In this document: positions 37,070 through 46,562 of the stretch, in pieces
How the letters are laid out: every line of letters begins with the position of its first letter
Position numbering within the stretch: the first letter of the stretch is position 1
From: Campylobacterales bacterium
GTDB lineage: Bacteria > Campylobacterota > Campylobacteria > Campylobacterales > Sulfurimonadaceae
Reading direction: 5' to 3'
DNA length: 52,758 nt
Assembly: GCA_026390135.1 (NCBI GenBank)
Contig: JAPLGN010000005.1
Location: 1-52,758 of the forward strand
Made by a program: the position numbers and the translations under genes
Notes under the pieces: model-generated
What the model saw: only the letters and a program-made list of their open reading frames with translations
Database searches by the model: none
What the model was told of the DNA's origin: nothing

Positions 37070-37783
37070 ATGAAAAAATTACTTCTCCTTATTCCGGTTG
37101 GTTTACTGGCTGCTACGGGCATGTTTTGGATGAGTTTTCAAGACACACACGTGAGCACTGCCTCTGCTGTGCCGGTTGCTAAGTATCCGCAGGAATTTTT
37201 TGCACTTAGTGAGCATTCGTTACGTCAGGTTGTTCGCTATGGAGACGAAAAATCGCTCTTAGAACTCAAAGATTCGTTGGATAAGCTCGACTCTAGCCTT
37301 ACAAAATACAAGGAACGAGGACTTTTGGTAGAGACGACAAAGAAAATGATTGTTCAATACAGACACGACAGCATGGATGTGACGAAAGCGGCGGCTCCTT
37401 ATTTGAAAAAACTTGATATGTACAGTGATTTTGAACGCGGCAACGAAAAAGCGTTTGCTCTTTCTCTAAATCAAATTGGTTTGTATGAGCTTAAAACTGC
37501 CAATACTAATCTCAATAAAACACGATTGGACTATATCAAAGAACCTTCGGAGGAAGCTGAGAAAAACTATTTTGAAATGGTTTCGAATATGAAACAAATG
37601 ATTACAGAACTCTATCTTGATGAGGCGGTGGAGCAACCGCTTTTTGCCTACATCGATAATCATAACAACTATTTTAAAACCGTAGCGGCTATCTATAATA
37701 AAACGGGAAGAGAACAAATTTATCGTTTGCAATCACAAGCGTATGCTATTAATACAGAGTTACAGCTTCTTCCAAAGCTGTAA
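37070..37783 (+). CDS. Membrane-anchored or exported hypothetical protein in the Pho regulon
   Basis: 237 residues from the ATG at 37070 (AGGA upstream). A hydrophobic N-terminal signal or anchor (LLLLIPVGLLAATGMFWM) is followed by an all-helical periplasmic part with heptad-like charge patterns (KDSLDKLDSSLTKYKERG, MVSNMKQMITELYLDEAVE). No catalytic motif and no family recognised. It is divergent from the EAL gene; each has its own Pho-type promoter in the shared 126-base gap. Confidence 0.7.
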   Translation: MKKLLLLIPVGLLAATGMFWMSFQDTHVSTASAVPVAKYPQEFFALSEHSLRQVVRYGDEKSLLELKDSLDKLDSSLTKYKERGLLVETTKKMIVQYRHDSMDVTKAAAPYLKKLDMYSDFERGNEKAFALSLNQIGLYELKTANTNLNKTRLDYIKEPSEEAEKNYFEMVSNMKQMITELYLDEAVEQPLFAYIDNHNNYFKTVAAIYNKTGREQIYRLQSQAYAINTELQLLPKL

Positions 37784-37785
37784 GG

Positions 37786-38553
37786 TCATCGTAAAAACTC
37801 AGTAAGACCCATCACAATCTCAACCATAATTAATACGATGATAATCCATTCTAAAAACTCACTTTTTTTATGGTTGATGATGTCCATTACGAGCATCACG
37901 TCTTCTTTTATTTGTGAAAGTTTGGAGAGGGCGATTTCGTGTCGATCGTCAAGCTCCAGTACAAAGGAGAGACGATTGTAGAGGGCTTCCGCCTCCGTTT
38001 CATCCCATAAAATATTGGGTTTGTCCAAGAGCAAAAGATTACTGACCATATCATGACGAGTGAGGGCCAGCTGTGACGCAAACTGCATCAGATGAGAACG
38101 TCTTGAAATCGAAAAAGTATGAATGGACTCGACAATGCGCCGGCTTTTAATAAAGAGGGCGTCAAGACGCTTTTCATAGTGTTCTAATCCTACGCTTTGA
38201 GAGATGGCAAGGGCAATGATATTGAGAGTAAGGGGTGATGTTTCTCGCAGGGTTATGGCTTCATTGCTCACATCGAACGTTTTTAGCATAGTGGGATTGA
38301 TGATGATGGGATAGTCTTGGGTAAGTAAGTTTTTTTCATCCAAGGAGAGGTTTAGCAGTTTTAACGCTTCTAAAATTTCTTGTTTCTCATTGCTAATGAG
38401 AGTTAATACTCCAAAAGGGGAAAGAACAACATGATATTTTTGATTGTGACCATAATAACCGTTTTCTACACCGCGATTGAGCGATAAATCGAGAGAATAT
38501 TCAATGTTTTGGAGGGTTAAAGGTCGAGGTAAATAGAGAGAAAGAAGATTCAT
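37786..38553 (-). CDS. RMD1/YagE (DUF155) family protein
   Basis: 255 residues. The C-terminal half has the family pattern LLDKPNILWDETEAEALYNRL, LELDDRHEIALSKL and EWIIIVLIMVEIVMG, the last a membrane tail anchor. Relatives include yeast Rmd1 and Sif2-like proteins; the biochemical role is not known. Its stop lies three bases from the end of the convergent gene at 37070. Confidence 0.75.
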   Translation of the reverse strand: MNLLSLYLPRPLTLQNIEYSLDLSLNRGVENGYYGHNQKYHVVLSPFGVLTLISNEKQEILEALKLLNLSLDEKNLLTQDYPIIINPTMLKTFDVSNEAITLRETSPLTLNIIALAISQSVGLEHYEKRLDALFIKSRRIVESIHTFSISRRSHLMQFASQLALTRHDMVSNLLLLDKPNILWDETEAEALYNRLSFVLELDDRHEIALSKLSQIKEDVMLVMDIINHKKSEFLEWIIIVLIMVEIVMGLTEFLR

Positions 38554-38573
38554 GGTTGAGCCTTACATAATCT

Positions 38574-38657
38574 CCCGTATCGCTCACGATACGGGTAGCT
38601 TTAGGGGGTGGTAGGGACATATGTCCCTACCACTTTGCGGGCTTTGCCCGAAAAGTG
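38574..38657. repeat. Three abutting hairpins
   Basis: CCCGTATCG/CGATACGGG (38574-38595), a perfect 26-base palindrome with half GTGGTAGGGACAT (38608-38633), and CACTTTGCGGGC/GCCCGAAAAGTG (38631-38657). It lies between pstB and the next gene and could end the pst transcript. Confidence 0.75.
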
Positions 38658-38676
38658 CGTAACATCAGATGGTATA

Positions 38677-39462
38677 TCACCCAAACTTCCCTGTGATATA
38701 TTCCTGTGTGAGTTTTTCTTTTGGTGTGACAAACAGCTCTTCGGTTTGACCCAACTCGATAAGTTCACCAAGATACATAAAGCCGGTGTAATCGCTTACG
38801 CGTGCAGCTTGCTGCATGTTGTGAGTGACGATGATGATACTAACACGTTCTTTGAGCTCGATAACGAGCTTTTCGATCCCTTGTGTTGATATAGGGTCAA
38901 GTGCTGAGGTGGGTTCGTCGAAGAGCAATACTTCAGGCTCTACGGCAATGGCTCGGGCAATGCACAGGCGTTGCTGTTGACCTCCTGAGAGACCGTTGGC
39001 GTCATGTTTAAGACGATCGCTGACCTCTTTCCAGATGGCGGCATCTTTGAGTGCTTTTTCAACACGGTCCTTGAGCTCAGTTTTGTTTTTCATCCCTTGA
39101 AGGCGTAATCCGTAAGCAACATTATCGAAAATCGACATAGGAAATGCGGTCGGTTTTTGAAAGATCATACCGATCTTGGTGCGAAGTTGAATCAAATCTT
39201 CTTTAGGGGTCAAAATATTGCGCCCTTCAAACTCGATTTCTCCTGCATAACTATTACCAGGATACAAGTCATGCATACGGTTGAATGCACGTAAAAGTGT
39301 CGTTTTACCACATCCAGAGGGTCCGATAAGCGCCGTAATCGAATTTTTTGCGATAGGCATCGTTATTTTTTTCAAGCTCGGGGCAGAAGCACCTTTGTAG
39401 GTGAATTCAAAATCACGTACCTGAAGTGCGCATTCTTCTTTAATATCGATAATACTTGCCAT
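38677..39462 (-). CDS. pstB: Phosphate ABC transporter ATP-binding protein
   Basis: 261 residues from ATG 39462, preceded by AGGGAAATAAC; a further in-frame 35 codons upstream lie inside pstA and are not used. Walker A is GPSGCGKTT, the ABC signature LSGGQQQR, Walker [13 protein letters not shown], switch His in [10 protein letters not shown]. Last gene of the phoU-...-pstB array. Confidence 0.97.
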   Translation of the reverse strand: MASIIDIKEECALQVRDFEFTYKGASAPSLKKITMPIAKNSITALIGPSGCGKTTLLRAFNRMHDLYPGNSYAGEIEFEGRNILTPKEDLIQLRTKIGMIFQKPTAFPMSIFDNVAYGLRLQGMKNKTELKDRVEKALKDAAIWKEVSDRLKHDANGLSGGQQQRLCIARAIAVEPEVLLFDEPTSALDPISTQGIEKLVIELKERVSIIIVTHNMQQAARVSDYTGFMYLGELIELGQTEELFVTPKEKLTQEYITGKFG

Positions 39463-39464
39463 TG

Positions 39465-40307
39465 TTATTTCCCTTTTCCGGCGAATAAGATGATTCGCCC
39501 TAATATATTTAGACCCAAAATGAACATAGAGAGGATAAACGCAGCCGCCCATCCAAGTTGCTGCCAATCCTCATACGGACTGATCGCGTAGTTAAAAATC
39601 GTCACTGTCAGTGATGGCATTGCTGCGTTAAGATCCGTAGTGAAAAAATTATCGTTAAAAGAGGTAAAGAGCAAAGGTGCTGTTTCTCCTCCGACGCGGG
39701 CAATTCCCAAGAGTACGCCGGTTAAAATACCCGCTTTGGCGCCACGATAAACGACATCTTTAATCACTTTGTATTTTGGGGCTCCCAGTGCAAAAGCAGC
39801 TTCTCGAAGCGTTCCAGGGACGAGTTGAAGCATATCATCCGTAGTACGCAAGATGATGGGTATCATGATGATTGCCAAGGCGATCGCCCCAGCCCATGCA
39901 CTGAAATGCCCCATAGGCATAACAACGACTGCATAAACGAACGCCCCGATAACGATAGAGGGGGCTGACATCATAATGTCGCTGATGTCGCGGATGGTGT
40001 GGGCAAGTTTAGAGTTTTTACCGTATTCACTTAAATATGTACCCGCTAAAATCCCTAATGGTACACCGATTCCAGTTGCTAATCCTACTAAGATAAGCTG
40101 GCCCACGAGGGCGTGTTTGAGACCACTTTGGTCATAGCCCGGAGGTGCACCCTCATAGATGAAGATGTTCCAGTTAAGCGCACTCATCCCTTTCATGACC
40201 AAAACACCTAAGATCCAAAACAAAAAAGCGAGGGCAATGATAGCGCTAAGCGTTGAAAACCCCAAAGCAATTTTATTAATAAAAATTCGTTTTTGTACGG
40301 CAGTCAT
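39465..40307 (-). CDS. pstA: Phosphate ABC transporter permease PstA
   Basis: 280 residues, six membrane segments. The EAA-type loop contacting PstB is [19 protein letters not shown]. The start overlaps the pstC stop (TAATG) and the end is two bases from pstB, so the three are translationally coupled. Confidence 0.95.
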   Translation of the reverse strand: MTAVQKRIFINKIALGFSTLSAIIALAFLFWILGVLVMKGMSALNWNIFIYEGAPPGYDQSGLKHALVGQLILVGLATGIGVPLGILAGTYLSEYGKNSKLAHTIRDISDIMMSAPSIVIGAFVYAVVVMPMGHFSAWAGAIALAIIMIPIILRTTDDMLQLVPGTLREAAFALGAPKYKVIKDVVYRGAKAGILTGVLLGIARVGGETAPLLFTSFNDNFFTTDLNAAMPSLTVTIFNYAISPYEDWQQLGWAAAFILSMFILGLNILGRIILFAGKGK

Positions 40308-41155
40308 TATGCTCTCCTCGCTTTACGTAAAAAGTAAAATTTTGCAATGGCGATAACGATGAAACTCATTATGAGCAACGTCAATGCCAGCCCAAATAGG
40401 CTAGAGAAATACAGGGACGAATCGGCTTCCGTAAACTCATTGGCGAGAGTAACCGGAATCGAGGTAGTTGGATCAAGAATCGATCCTGGGACATGGTGAA
40501 CATTTCCCATCACAAACGTGACGGCCATTGTTTCACCAATTGCACGACCTAGCGCCAAGATAAGAGAACCGATGATGCCCGCTTTAGCGTAAGGAATGAT
40601 AACGTCTTTGATAACGTCCCATTGAGTTCCTCCTAGTGCATAGGCAGATTCTTTTAGAATATCAGGAGTGGTGTTCATCGCATCGCGAGTGACGGCCGCC
40701 ATAAACGGTAAAATCATAATTGCCAAAACGATTCCTGCGGCTAAAAGACCGATTCCCATTCCGCCAAAGATATCACGGATGATGGGGACGAAATAAAACA
40801 ATCCCCACATTCCATAAATGACTGAGGGGATAGCGGCTAGAAGCTCAACGCTGATACCAAAAAAGCTTTTAACTTTGTCGTGGGCAATTTCACTTAAGAA
40901 AATTGCAACACCTATTGCGACAGGAACAGCTAGCAACATAGCCAAAGTAGTTGAAATTACTGAACCCAAAATGGCAGCGTACGCCCCAAATTTATTAAGA
41001 TTCGGTGCCCATTCATCTTTGGTAATGAAATCCAGACCAAAAGTGTGCATTGCTTCAAGTGAGTGATTGAATAAAACTACAAAAATCCACGCTACGATAA
41101 CGAGAATCAAGAGAGCACTGAATCGGGTGAAATTGAAAAATATTTTATCGATCAT
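40307..41155 (-). CDS. pstC: Phosphate ABC transporter permease PstC
   Basis: 282 residues, six membrane segments, EAA loop LKESAYALGGTQWDVIKDV. ATG at 41155 has GGAAGG upstream. It has its own Pho-type promoter in the gap after cca, so pstCAB can be raised independently of the upstream genes. Confidence 0.95.
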   Translation of the reverse strand: MIDKIFFNFTRFSALLILVIVAWIFVVLFNHSLEAMHTFGLDFITKDEWAPNLNKFGAYAAILGSVISTTLAMLLAVPVAIGVAIFLSEIAHDKVKSFFGISVELLAAIPSVIYGMWGLFYFVPIIRDIFGGMGIGLLAAGIVLAIMILPFMAAVTRDAMNTTPDILKESAYALGGTQWDVIKDVIIPYAKAGIIGSLILALGRAIGETMAVTFVMGNVHHVPGSILDPTTSIPVTLANEFTEADSSLYFSSLFGLALTLLIMSFIVIAIAKFYFLRKARRA

Positions 41156-41183
41156 ACAAAGCCTTCCATTTTTTTATCGTGAT

Positions 41184-41217
41184 ATTGTAATATAATTTGT
41201 ATTACAAAGCTGTTACT
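41184..41217 (-). promoter_or_regulatory. Pho-type promoter of pstCAB
   Basis: Minus strand AGTAACA-N4-TGTAATA (41200-41217), then TACAAT at 41184-41189 after 10 bases. The box overlaps the last codons and stop of cca. Confidence 0.6.
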
Positions 41218-42587
41218 AGGTGTTTTTTTAACCATTTTAAGGCTCCATCCTCGGTAAAAAATTGCTGATTGAGTTGTGCTTTGTAGCTATTTTCTAAAAT
41301 CAGTTTAAATGCTTTTGATGGAGTAAGTCCAAGGGCAATTAGGTCCCGTCCCATAATCAGAGGTTTGGGTGGGGAGCGCAGAACACCCAGTTCCTTAGCC
41401 TGAGAATAAAGCCATTCTCCTGCTGTAAAACACGTAGGACGCCCACTACTAAATGCTCTTCCCAAAAAATCAGCTTTCGATACCAGAATCAGTTCTTCGA
41501 TACTAACCCGTGTACTTAGGTGGAGAATATCAGGGATGGACGCGTTGTTTTCATAGAGCTTTCGCACCTTTCCGTGATAACGGATGAGAGGAAGAACGTC
41601 CTCTTTTAATGCGTGTTCATTGGTGATTTTTTCTAAAAATATTTTTGCAACTTCCACTCCTGCTTTAGCGTGTTTAGGTGCATTTATTTCACCGTTAGTG
41701 ATAATAGTGGTTATGGGTTTTGCGCAGTCGTGCAATAACATGACAAACATTCGTGTTAGGTCATGTTTTGGATTGCCTGTACGTAAAGTTGCCATTACGT
41801 CTAACGTCATAAGTGTGTGTATCCACACGTTTCCCTCAGGGTGTGATAGTCGGTCTTGGGGGGTATGTTCAAACAAATCCAGTGGCGAGAAAAAAGGTAG
41901 AGCGCCCATTTTGCGTAACAGTTCCATTCCGATAGAGGGCTTAGGGCTCAATAAAAACAGTTTTTTAAACTCCTCAAAAATTCGCTCTTTGGGTAACTCT
42001 TCAAGTGCACCGCTAGAAATCATCTCTTTGCACAGTGCTAGAAGTACAGGATCACACGTCAGGTCAAAACGGGCTGCAAACTGAATGGCTCGTAAAGGGC
42101 GAAGAGGATCTTCAATAAAGGTTTTCTCATCCACACACATAAGCCGCTTATCGCGTAAATCATCACAGCCGCCGTATGGATCTAATAATGTTTTGGTTAG
42201 GGGGTTATAGCCTATGGCATTGATCGTGAAATCACGTCTGCGTGATGCAGTTTGGAAGTCCAGAACACAATCAAAGGACATTTCAAATCCTTTGTGCCCG
42301 GCTGTATGCTTGGACTCTGTACGTGGAGGTGAAAAATCGATTTCCAGCTCTTTAATCCGCAGTTTGATTACGCCGAAGCTTTTACCTACAAGATTGAGTT
42401 TTCCAAATGGTTTAAGTATTTGTTCCAATTCTTCGAGCGATGGCAAATTGTAGAGCTCAATATCGATATCTTTAGAGTGAAGATTGAGCAGAGCATCCCG
42501 CACATATCCCCCTACAACAATGGGAGTGATGTGATGAGCGTTTAGCTGCTCGAGAATCGGATGAAGTTCAGGGGGGAGCGAAATCAT
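41202..42587 (-). CDS. cca: CCA tRNA nucleotidyltransferase / poly(A)-polymerase family with HD domain
   Basis: 461 residues. The class II nucleotidyltransferase motif is GGYVRDALL...DIDIELY; RRRDFTINAIGYN is the following family motif. An HD domain lies at about residues 230-330 (HTLMTLDVMATL, FVMLLHDCAKP). It adds or repairs the CCA end of tRNAs. Oddly it lies inside the Pho cluster, overlapping the histidine kinase gene by four bases. Confidence 0.9.
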   Translation of the reverse strand: MISLPPELHPILEQLNAHHITPIVVGGYVRDALLNLHSKDIDIELYNLPSLEELEQILKPFGKLNLVGKSFGVIKLRIKELEIDFSPPRTESKHTAGHKGFEMSFDCVLDFQTASRRRDFTINAIGYNPLTKTLLDPYGGCDDLRDKRLMCVDEKTFIEDPLRPLRAIQFAARFDLTCDPVLLALCKEMISSGALEELPKERIFEEFKKLFLLSPKPSIGMELLRKMGALPFFSPLDLFEHTPQDRLSHPEGNVWIHTLMTLDVMATLRTGNPKHDLTRMFVMLLHDCAKPITTIITNGEINAPKHAKAGVEVAKIFLEKITNEHALKEDVLPLIRYHGKVRKLYENNASIPDILHLSTRVSIEELILVSKADFLGRAFSSGRPTCFTAGEWLYSQAKELGVLRSPPKPLIMGRDLIALGLTPSKAFKLILENSYKAQLNQQFFTEDGALKWLKKHLVTAL

Positions 42588-43981
42588 TTTTTTGGGACGA
42601 GAGTATCAAGTCCAAAACTAAATGTAGAGCCAACGCCCAAGGTGCTTTCAATTCGAAGTGTTGTGTCATGAAGCTTGAGAATATAACTAACAATTGCAAG
42701 TCCTAATCCCATCGAGTTATCCCAGCTGTTTTTTTGAACACGGTAAAACTTGCTAGAGATAAGTTCCAGCTCATGCGGCGCAATTCCGATCCCTTTATCT
42801 ATGACATCGATCGTGTGATCGGTGAGTCGGAGGGTAACCACATCCTCGGAATATTTAATGGCATTGTCGATGAGATTGGTTATAACGAGATCAAGCATCG
42901 TTTTATCAGCGACCACTTCCTTGGACTGCCCTTCATAGCGGATATGTCTCTGTGGATATTTTCCTTGAAGAGTAGAGGTGACATCACGGCACAATGTATC
43001 GAGATCAAAGGCAGTGGGCTTGATGGAGAGATCGTTATTTTCGAGTTTGACCGAGAGGGCGAGGCGGTCGAGCATGGTGCTGATTTTAAGAGCATTGGAA
43101 TGGATTTTCCCCAAAAACTTCTCACGTATGGCGAGGTTTAGATTGGGATCTTCTTCGAGTGTTTCAGTGTATCCGACGATGGCAGCGACAGGGTTTTTGA
43201 ACTCGTGGCTGATAGCAGAGAGAATATCGTTTTGCTGTTTATTGATGAGTCTGAGCTTCGCGGTATATTTGCGCTTTTGTTTGTCGCGATTTCGGAGTTT
43301 TTTGACAAGATTTTTAAGAAGTAGGGTGATTTGCAAAAATTCTCTAAAATGTTCCGGTTTTAGGACTGCCATATAATTTTTTGCCGAAATTTCGTGGAGA
43401 TATTGAGTGATTTGAGCAATATCATATTGGGCTTTTTTAGAGATTTTAAAGGCAATAATAAGAGCAATAATGATAAATAAAGCGAATGATGCGGCAAGCT
43501 TGATCCATAATTGGTAAAAATATCCCATAATACTATGGAGGGTTACTCCCAATCGGAGAATGATAATGTTCCCTTGAAAGGGGATTTGTTTAGCGACAAA
43601 AATATAATCCTCATCAAATGTGGCTGAATATCGTACCTCGACTCCATAGGGTTCTGTTAAGGCATTCATTATTTCTTGGCGATTGAGCGATGAATCAACC
43701 GAGCGTTTATCAATATTGCTTTCGGCCAAAACCTTTCCGTCATTATCAAATGCAGTGGCACGATAATTGGTTTGATTGTGTACTGCATTGACATAGTGAT
43801 CTAAGTTATTGGATTGATTGGAGCGGACAGCAACCAGCTCCAATGTTCTTTTGAGGTGCTCGATATTGTCGTTAACAATCATCTCTTTGAGGGTATAGTA
43901 GCCGATAAATGAGGCAATAGTAAGTGTTCCTATAAAAAGGGCAAGGGTATTTAGAAAAAAGAGCTGATGGATTTTTAACAC
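42584..43981 (-). CDS. PhoR-like sensor histidine kinase
   Basis: 465 residues. Two membrane segments (about 12-34 and 160-185) flank a periplasmic sensor of about 125 residues. The H-box is HEFKNPVAAIVGY, N-box NLIDNAIKYS, G-boxes DKGIGIAPHEL and GLGLAIV. It overlaps the response-regulator gene by 7 bases. Its place between phoU/regulator and pst genes makes it the phosphate sensor (PhoR, or PhosS in Campylobacter). Confidence 0.88.
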   Translation of the reverse strand: MLKIHQLFFLNTLALFIGTLTIASFIGYYTLKEMIVNDNIEHLKRTLELVAVRSNQSNNLDHYVNAVHNQTNYRATAFDNDGKVLAESNIDKRSVDSSLNRQEIMNALTEPYGVEVRYSATFDEDYIFVAKQIPFQGNIIILRLGVTLHSIMGYFYQLWIKLAASFALFIIIALIIAFKISKKAQYDIAQITQYLHEISAKNYMAVLKPEHFREFLQITLLLKNLVKKLRNRDKQKRKYTAKLRLINKQQNDILSAISHEFKNPVAAIVGYTETLEEDPNLNLAIREKFLGKIHSNALKISTMLDRLALSVKLENNDLSIKPTAFDLDTLCRDVTSTLQGKYPQRHIRYEGQSKEVVADKTMLDLVITNLIDNAIKYSEDVVTLRLTDHTIDVIDKGIGIAPHELELISSKFYRVQKNSWDNSMGLGLAIVSYILKLHDTTLRIESTLGVGSTFSFGLDTLVPKK

Positions 43982-44649
43982 AGCGTGTATCCGACTCCCC
44001 GTACCGTTTTGATGTACTCTTTACTTTTATCGGGGTCAATTTTTTCTTTGAGACGGTTGATAGCGACGTTAACGGTGCGGTCTTGGTACATTTCATCCCC
44101 TCCCCATACGTGTTCGAGGAGATATTCACGATCGAGGACGATATTTTGGTTGCCCATAAGCGCATACAGCAAATCAAATTCAAGTTTAGTGAGCTCAATA
44201 AGGCTATTTTCGATGATGACGGTACGTGATGCGAGGTTGAGGGTGATATCGCGGTAGGTTACATTTCCCTCGGTGGAAGTTTTTTGAGTACGTCGTAAAA
44301 TCGCCTTGACCCGCAAAACAAGTTCTTTCATACTAAAGGGCTTCGTGAGATAATCATCTCCTCCGCGTTCAAATCCCTCTTCTATGTGTTCGTCTTTGTC
44401 TTTTGCGCTGATGAAAATGACGGGAGTATTAATTCCGCTCCGTCTTAGAGAGGCTACAAATTCAGACCCCTCCGTTCCAGGAAGGTTACGATCCATTAAA
44501 ATCAGATCAACTTTTTCCTCTTCGAGTACTTCGATGACCCGTTTGGTGTTGAGAAACCCCATCGTTTCAAACCCCTCACGACCAAGGTTAAACTCCATCA
44601 ATTCTAAAATGTCCTCTTCGTCTTCGACGATCAGTATGAGCGTACTCAA
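43975..44649 (-). CDS. PhoB-like response regulator
   Basis: 224 residues. The receiver domain carries acidic DEED, phospho-acceptor Asp in LILMDRNLPG and Lys in TKPFSMKEL. The C-terminal winged helix of the OmpR/PhoB class has DRTVNVAINRLKEKI and VRGVGYTL. It is the probable reader of the 11-base-phased GTAAC repeats found upstream of seven transcription units here. Confidence 0.9.
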   Translation of the reverse strand: MSTLILIVEDEEDILELMEFNLGREGFETMGFLNTKRVIEVLEEEKVDLILMDRNLPGTEGSEFVASLRRSGINTPVIFISAKDKDEHIEEGFERGGDDYLTKPFSMKELVLRVKAILRRTQKTSTEGNVTYRDITLNLASRTVIIENSLIELTKLEFDLLYALMGNQNIVLDREYLLEHVWGGDEMYQDRTVNVAINRLKEKIDPDKSKEYIKTVRGVGYTLC

Positions 44650-44661
44650 CTTTGTACCTCT

Positions 44662-45333
44662 TTACGCGTGAAAGTTTAATTCGCCGCCTTGTTGGGCGTA
44701 CAAAAGAAGTGAAGCAATATTGACCGTGCGATCCCCTGTTCGTTCCAACTTGCGAAGTGTTGAAAGAACTTTGACGTAGTCCGCAGAGAGTTCATGAGAG
44801 TCAGAGATAAGATTGAGAAGATCTTTTTCGATAACAGAAAAAAGGTCGTCATTTTTGGATTCCTCAACCGATACTTTACGGAAAAGCTCTTGAGCATCTG
44901 AGGCACTCATAGCTTCCAAATATTCATGGATATACCCGAGGGCATTAAGGGTCGTTTTCTGAAGCTGAATAATAGAAGGAGTCATGACCGTAAGATCACA
45001 TTCCCCACGGCAAAGCTCTTGAAGTCGGATATTGTATTTCTTCGTATTTTCACCGATACGGTCAAACTCATTCGTCATTTTCAAAAAGGCAATGAGAAGG
45101 CGAAGTTCATCCGCCTCGGGGCCATATAAAGCAAGCGTTTTAATCACTTCACTGTCAATCTTGTTTGCATCCGTTTGAATGCTTTTAAGGCACTGCTTAG
45201 CATTCTCATAGCTTGCATCCTCATTGGCTTCAAATGCGTGCAAAGTTTCTTTATTGGCACAAATGATGGCAGAGGTTAGATTTGAAAGCTGTGTGCGGAT
45301 ATCATTGAGTTTGTTTTCATAACGTGGTAACAT
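44662..45333 (-). CDS. phoU: Phosphate signalling protein PhoU
   Basis: 223 residues, all helical, with the two PhoU half repeats and the acidic metal-binding pattern (DADELRLLIAFLKMTNEFDRIGEN-like, written here EADELR...FDRIGEN; LRKLERTGDRTVNIA). It links Pst transport to the kinase. First gene of the operon phoU-regulator-kinase-cca, with a Pho-type promoter 40 bases upstream. Confidence 0.92.
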   Translation of the reverse strand: MLPRYENKLNDIRTQLSNLTSAIICANKETLHAFEANEDASYENAKQCLKSIQTDANKIDSEVIKTLALYGPEADELRLLIAFLKMTNEFDRIGENTKKYNIRLQELCRGECDLTVMTPSIIQLQKTTLNALGYIHEYLEAMSASDAQELFRKVSVEESKNDDLFSVIEKDLLNLISDSHELSADYVKVLSTLRKLERTGDRTVNIASLLLYAQQGGELNFHA

Positions 45334-45371
45334 GCATTAGCCTTTGATTAATGTATTAAAATAAGTATGTG

Positions 45372-45404
45372 ATTGTAATCTACTACTATCACCGTTTGAT
45401 TACA
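45372..45404 (-). promoter_or_regulatory. Pho-type promoter of the phoU operon
   Basis: Minus strand TGTAATC-N4-GGTGATA (45387-45404), 9 bases, TACAAT (45372-45377). Confidence 0.65.
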
Positions 45405-45420
45405 ATAGTTTACCATACTC

Positions 45421-45453
45421 TGTAACCTTTTTGTTACCTACTGCCAGTACAAT
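45421..45453 (+). promoter_or_regulatory. Pho-type promoter of pstS
   Basis: TGTAACC-TTTT-TGTTACC (45421-45438), 9 bases, TACAAT (45448-45453). Divergent from the phoU promoter in the same 153-base gap. Confidence 0.75.
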
Positions 45454-45486
45454 ATCATCATATAAAATACCACTCAAGGACAATCC

Positions 45487-46479
45487 ATGCTAACAAAAGT
45501 TACTAAAGGTTTAGTGATCGCAGCTATTGCAGCTACATCAATGATCGCAGCGGACAAAATCAATGGAGCGGGTGCTACTTTCCCGGCACCGTGTTATTAT
45601 GATTGGGCGTATAACTACCAAAAAGCGACACATACTCGTGTTAACTACCAATCAATTGGTTCAGGCGGCGGTATCAAGCAAATCTCTGAGCGTATCGTTG
45701 ATTTCGGTGCTACTGATGCTCCAATGACACCAAAAGAGCTTGACAAAGAAGGATTGTTCCAATTTCCAGCGGTTATCGGTTCAATCGTTGTTGCACACAA
45801 CCTTCCAGGTGTTGCTGATGAAAAACTAAAACTTAAAAACAGTGTTGTTGCCGATATCTTCGCAGGTAAAATAACAATGTGGAATGATGCAGCAATCGTT
45901 GCAGATAACGCAGGTGTTAAACTCCCAGCTGAAAAAATCATCGTAGCTCACCGTTCAGACGGATCCGGTACAACGTATGTATTTACTGATTATTTGAGTG
46001 AAGCATCTAAAACATGGAAAAGCAAATTCGGTATCGGTAAAGCGATCGGTTGGGCAACAGGTGTTGGCGGAAAAGGTAATGAGGGTGTAACAAACCTTAT
46101 TAAACAAACTCCATACTCTATCGGCTATATCGAAAATGCATACAAAGAGAAAAATAACCTTTCAGCAGCAACACTTCAAACAGCTGAAGGCAAATGGGTA
46201 ACAGCAACCAAAACTAACTTCCAATTGGCAGTAAAACAAGCAAAATGGAGCAAAAAAGATCACTTTTATAGCTCACTTGTAATGCAAGACGGTGCATACC
46301 CAATCGTAGCGGCAACATTCATCTTGATGCCTCGTGAAAAAGCGGATGTTAACAAAGAAGTTATCAAATTCTTCGACTACTCATTCCGTAACGGTGATGC
46401 AGCAGCAGAAAAATTAGGCTACATCGCTCTTCCAGTTGAAACAACGAACATGGTACGTGAGTACTGGGCAGGTAAATAA
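45487..46479 (+). CDS. pstS: Phosphate-binding periplasmic protein
   Basis: 330 residues with a signal peptide (LVIAAIAATSMIAA). Phosphate-contact motifs: GATFPAP, SIGSGGGIKQI, GATDAPM and RSDGSGTTYVFTDYL. It feeds PstCAB but is transcribed apart from them, in the opposite direction. A dispersed repeat follows the stop. Confidence 0.96.
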   Translation: MLTKVTKGLVIAAIAATSMIAADKINGAGATFPAPCYYDWAYNYQKATHTRVNYQSIGSGGGIKQISERIVDFGATDAPMTPKELDKEGLFQFPAVIGSIVVAHNLPGVADEKLKLKNSVVADIFAGKITMWNDAAIVADNAGVKLPAEKIIVAHRSDGSGTTYVFTDYLSEASKTWKSKFGIGKAIGWATGVGGKGNEGVTNLIKQTPYSIGYIENAYKEKNNLSAATLQTAEGKWVTATKTNFQLAVKQAKWSKKDHFYSSLVMQDGAYPIVAATFILMPREKADVNKEVIKFFDYSFRNGDAAAEKLGYIALPVETTNMVREYWAGK

Positions 46480-46506
46480 GTTTTACCACTACTGTCATCT
46501 TTTTTC

Positions 46507-46562
46507 TCGTCATTCCCGCGAAGGCGGGAATCTAGCTGGATCCCCGCTTTCGCGGGGATGAC
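46507..46562. repeat. Dispersed palindromic repeat after pstS
   Basis: CGTCATTCCCGCGAAGG/...GGGAATCTAGCTGGATCCCCGC with GCGGGGATGACG: a complete GTCAT...ATGAC element, likely transcript end of pstS. Confidence 0.85.
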
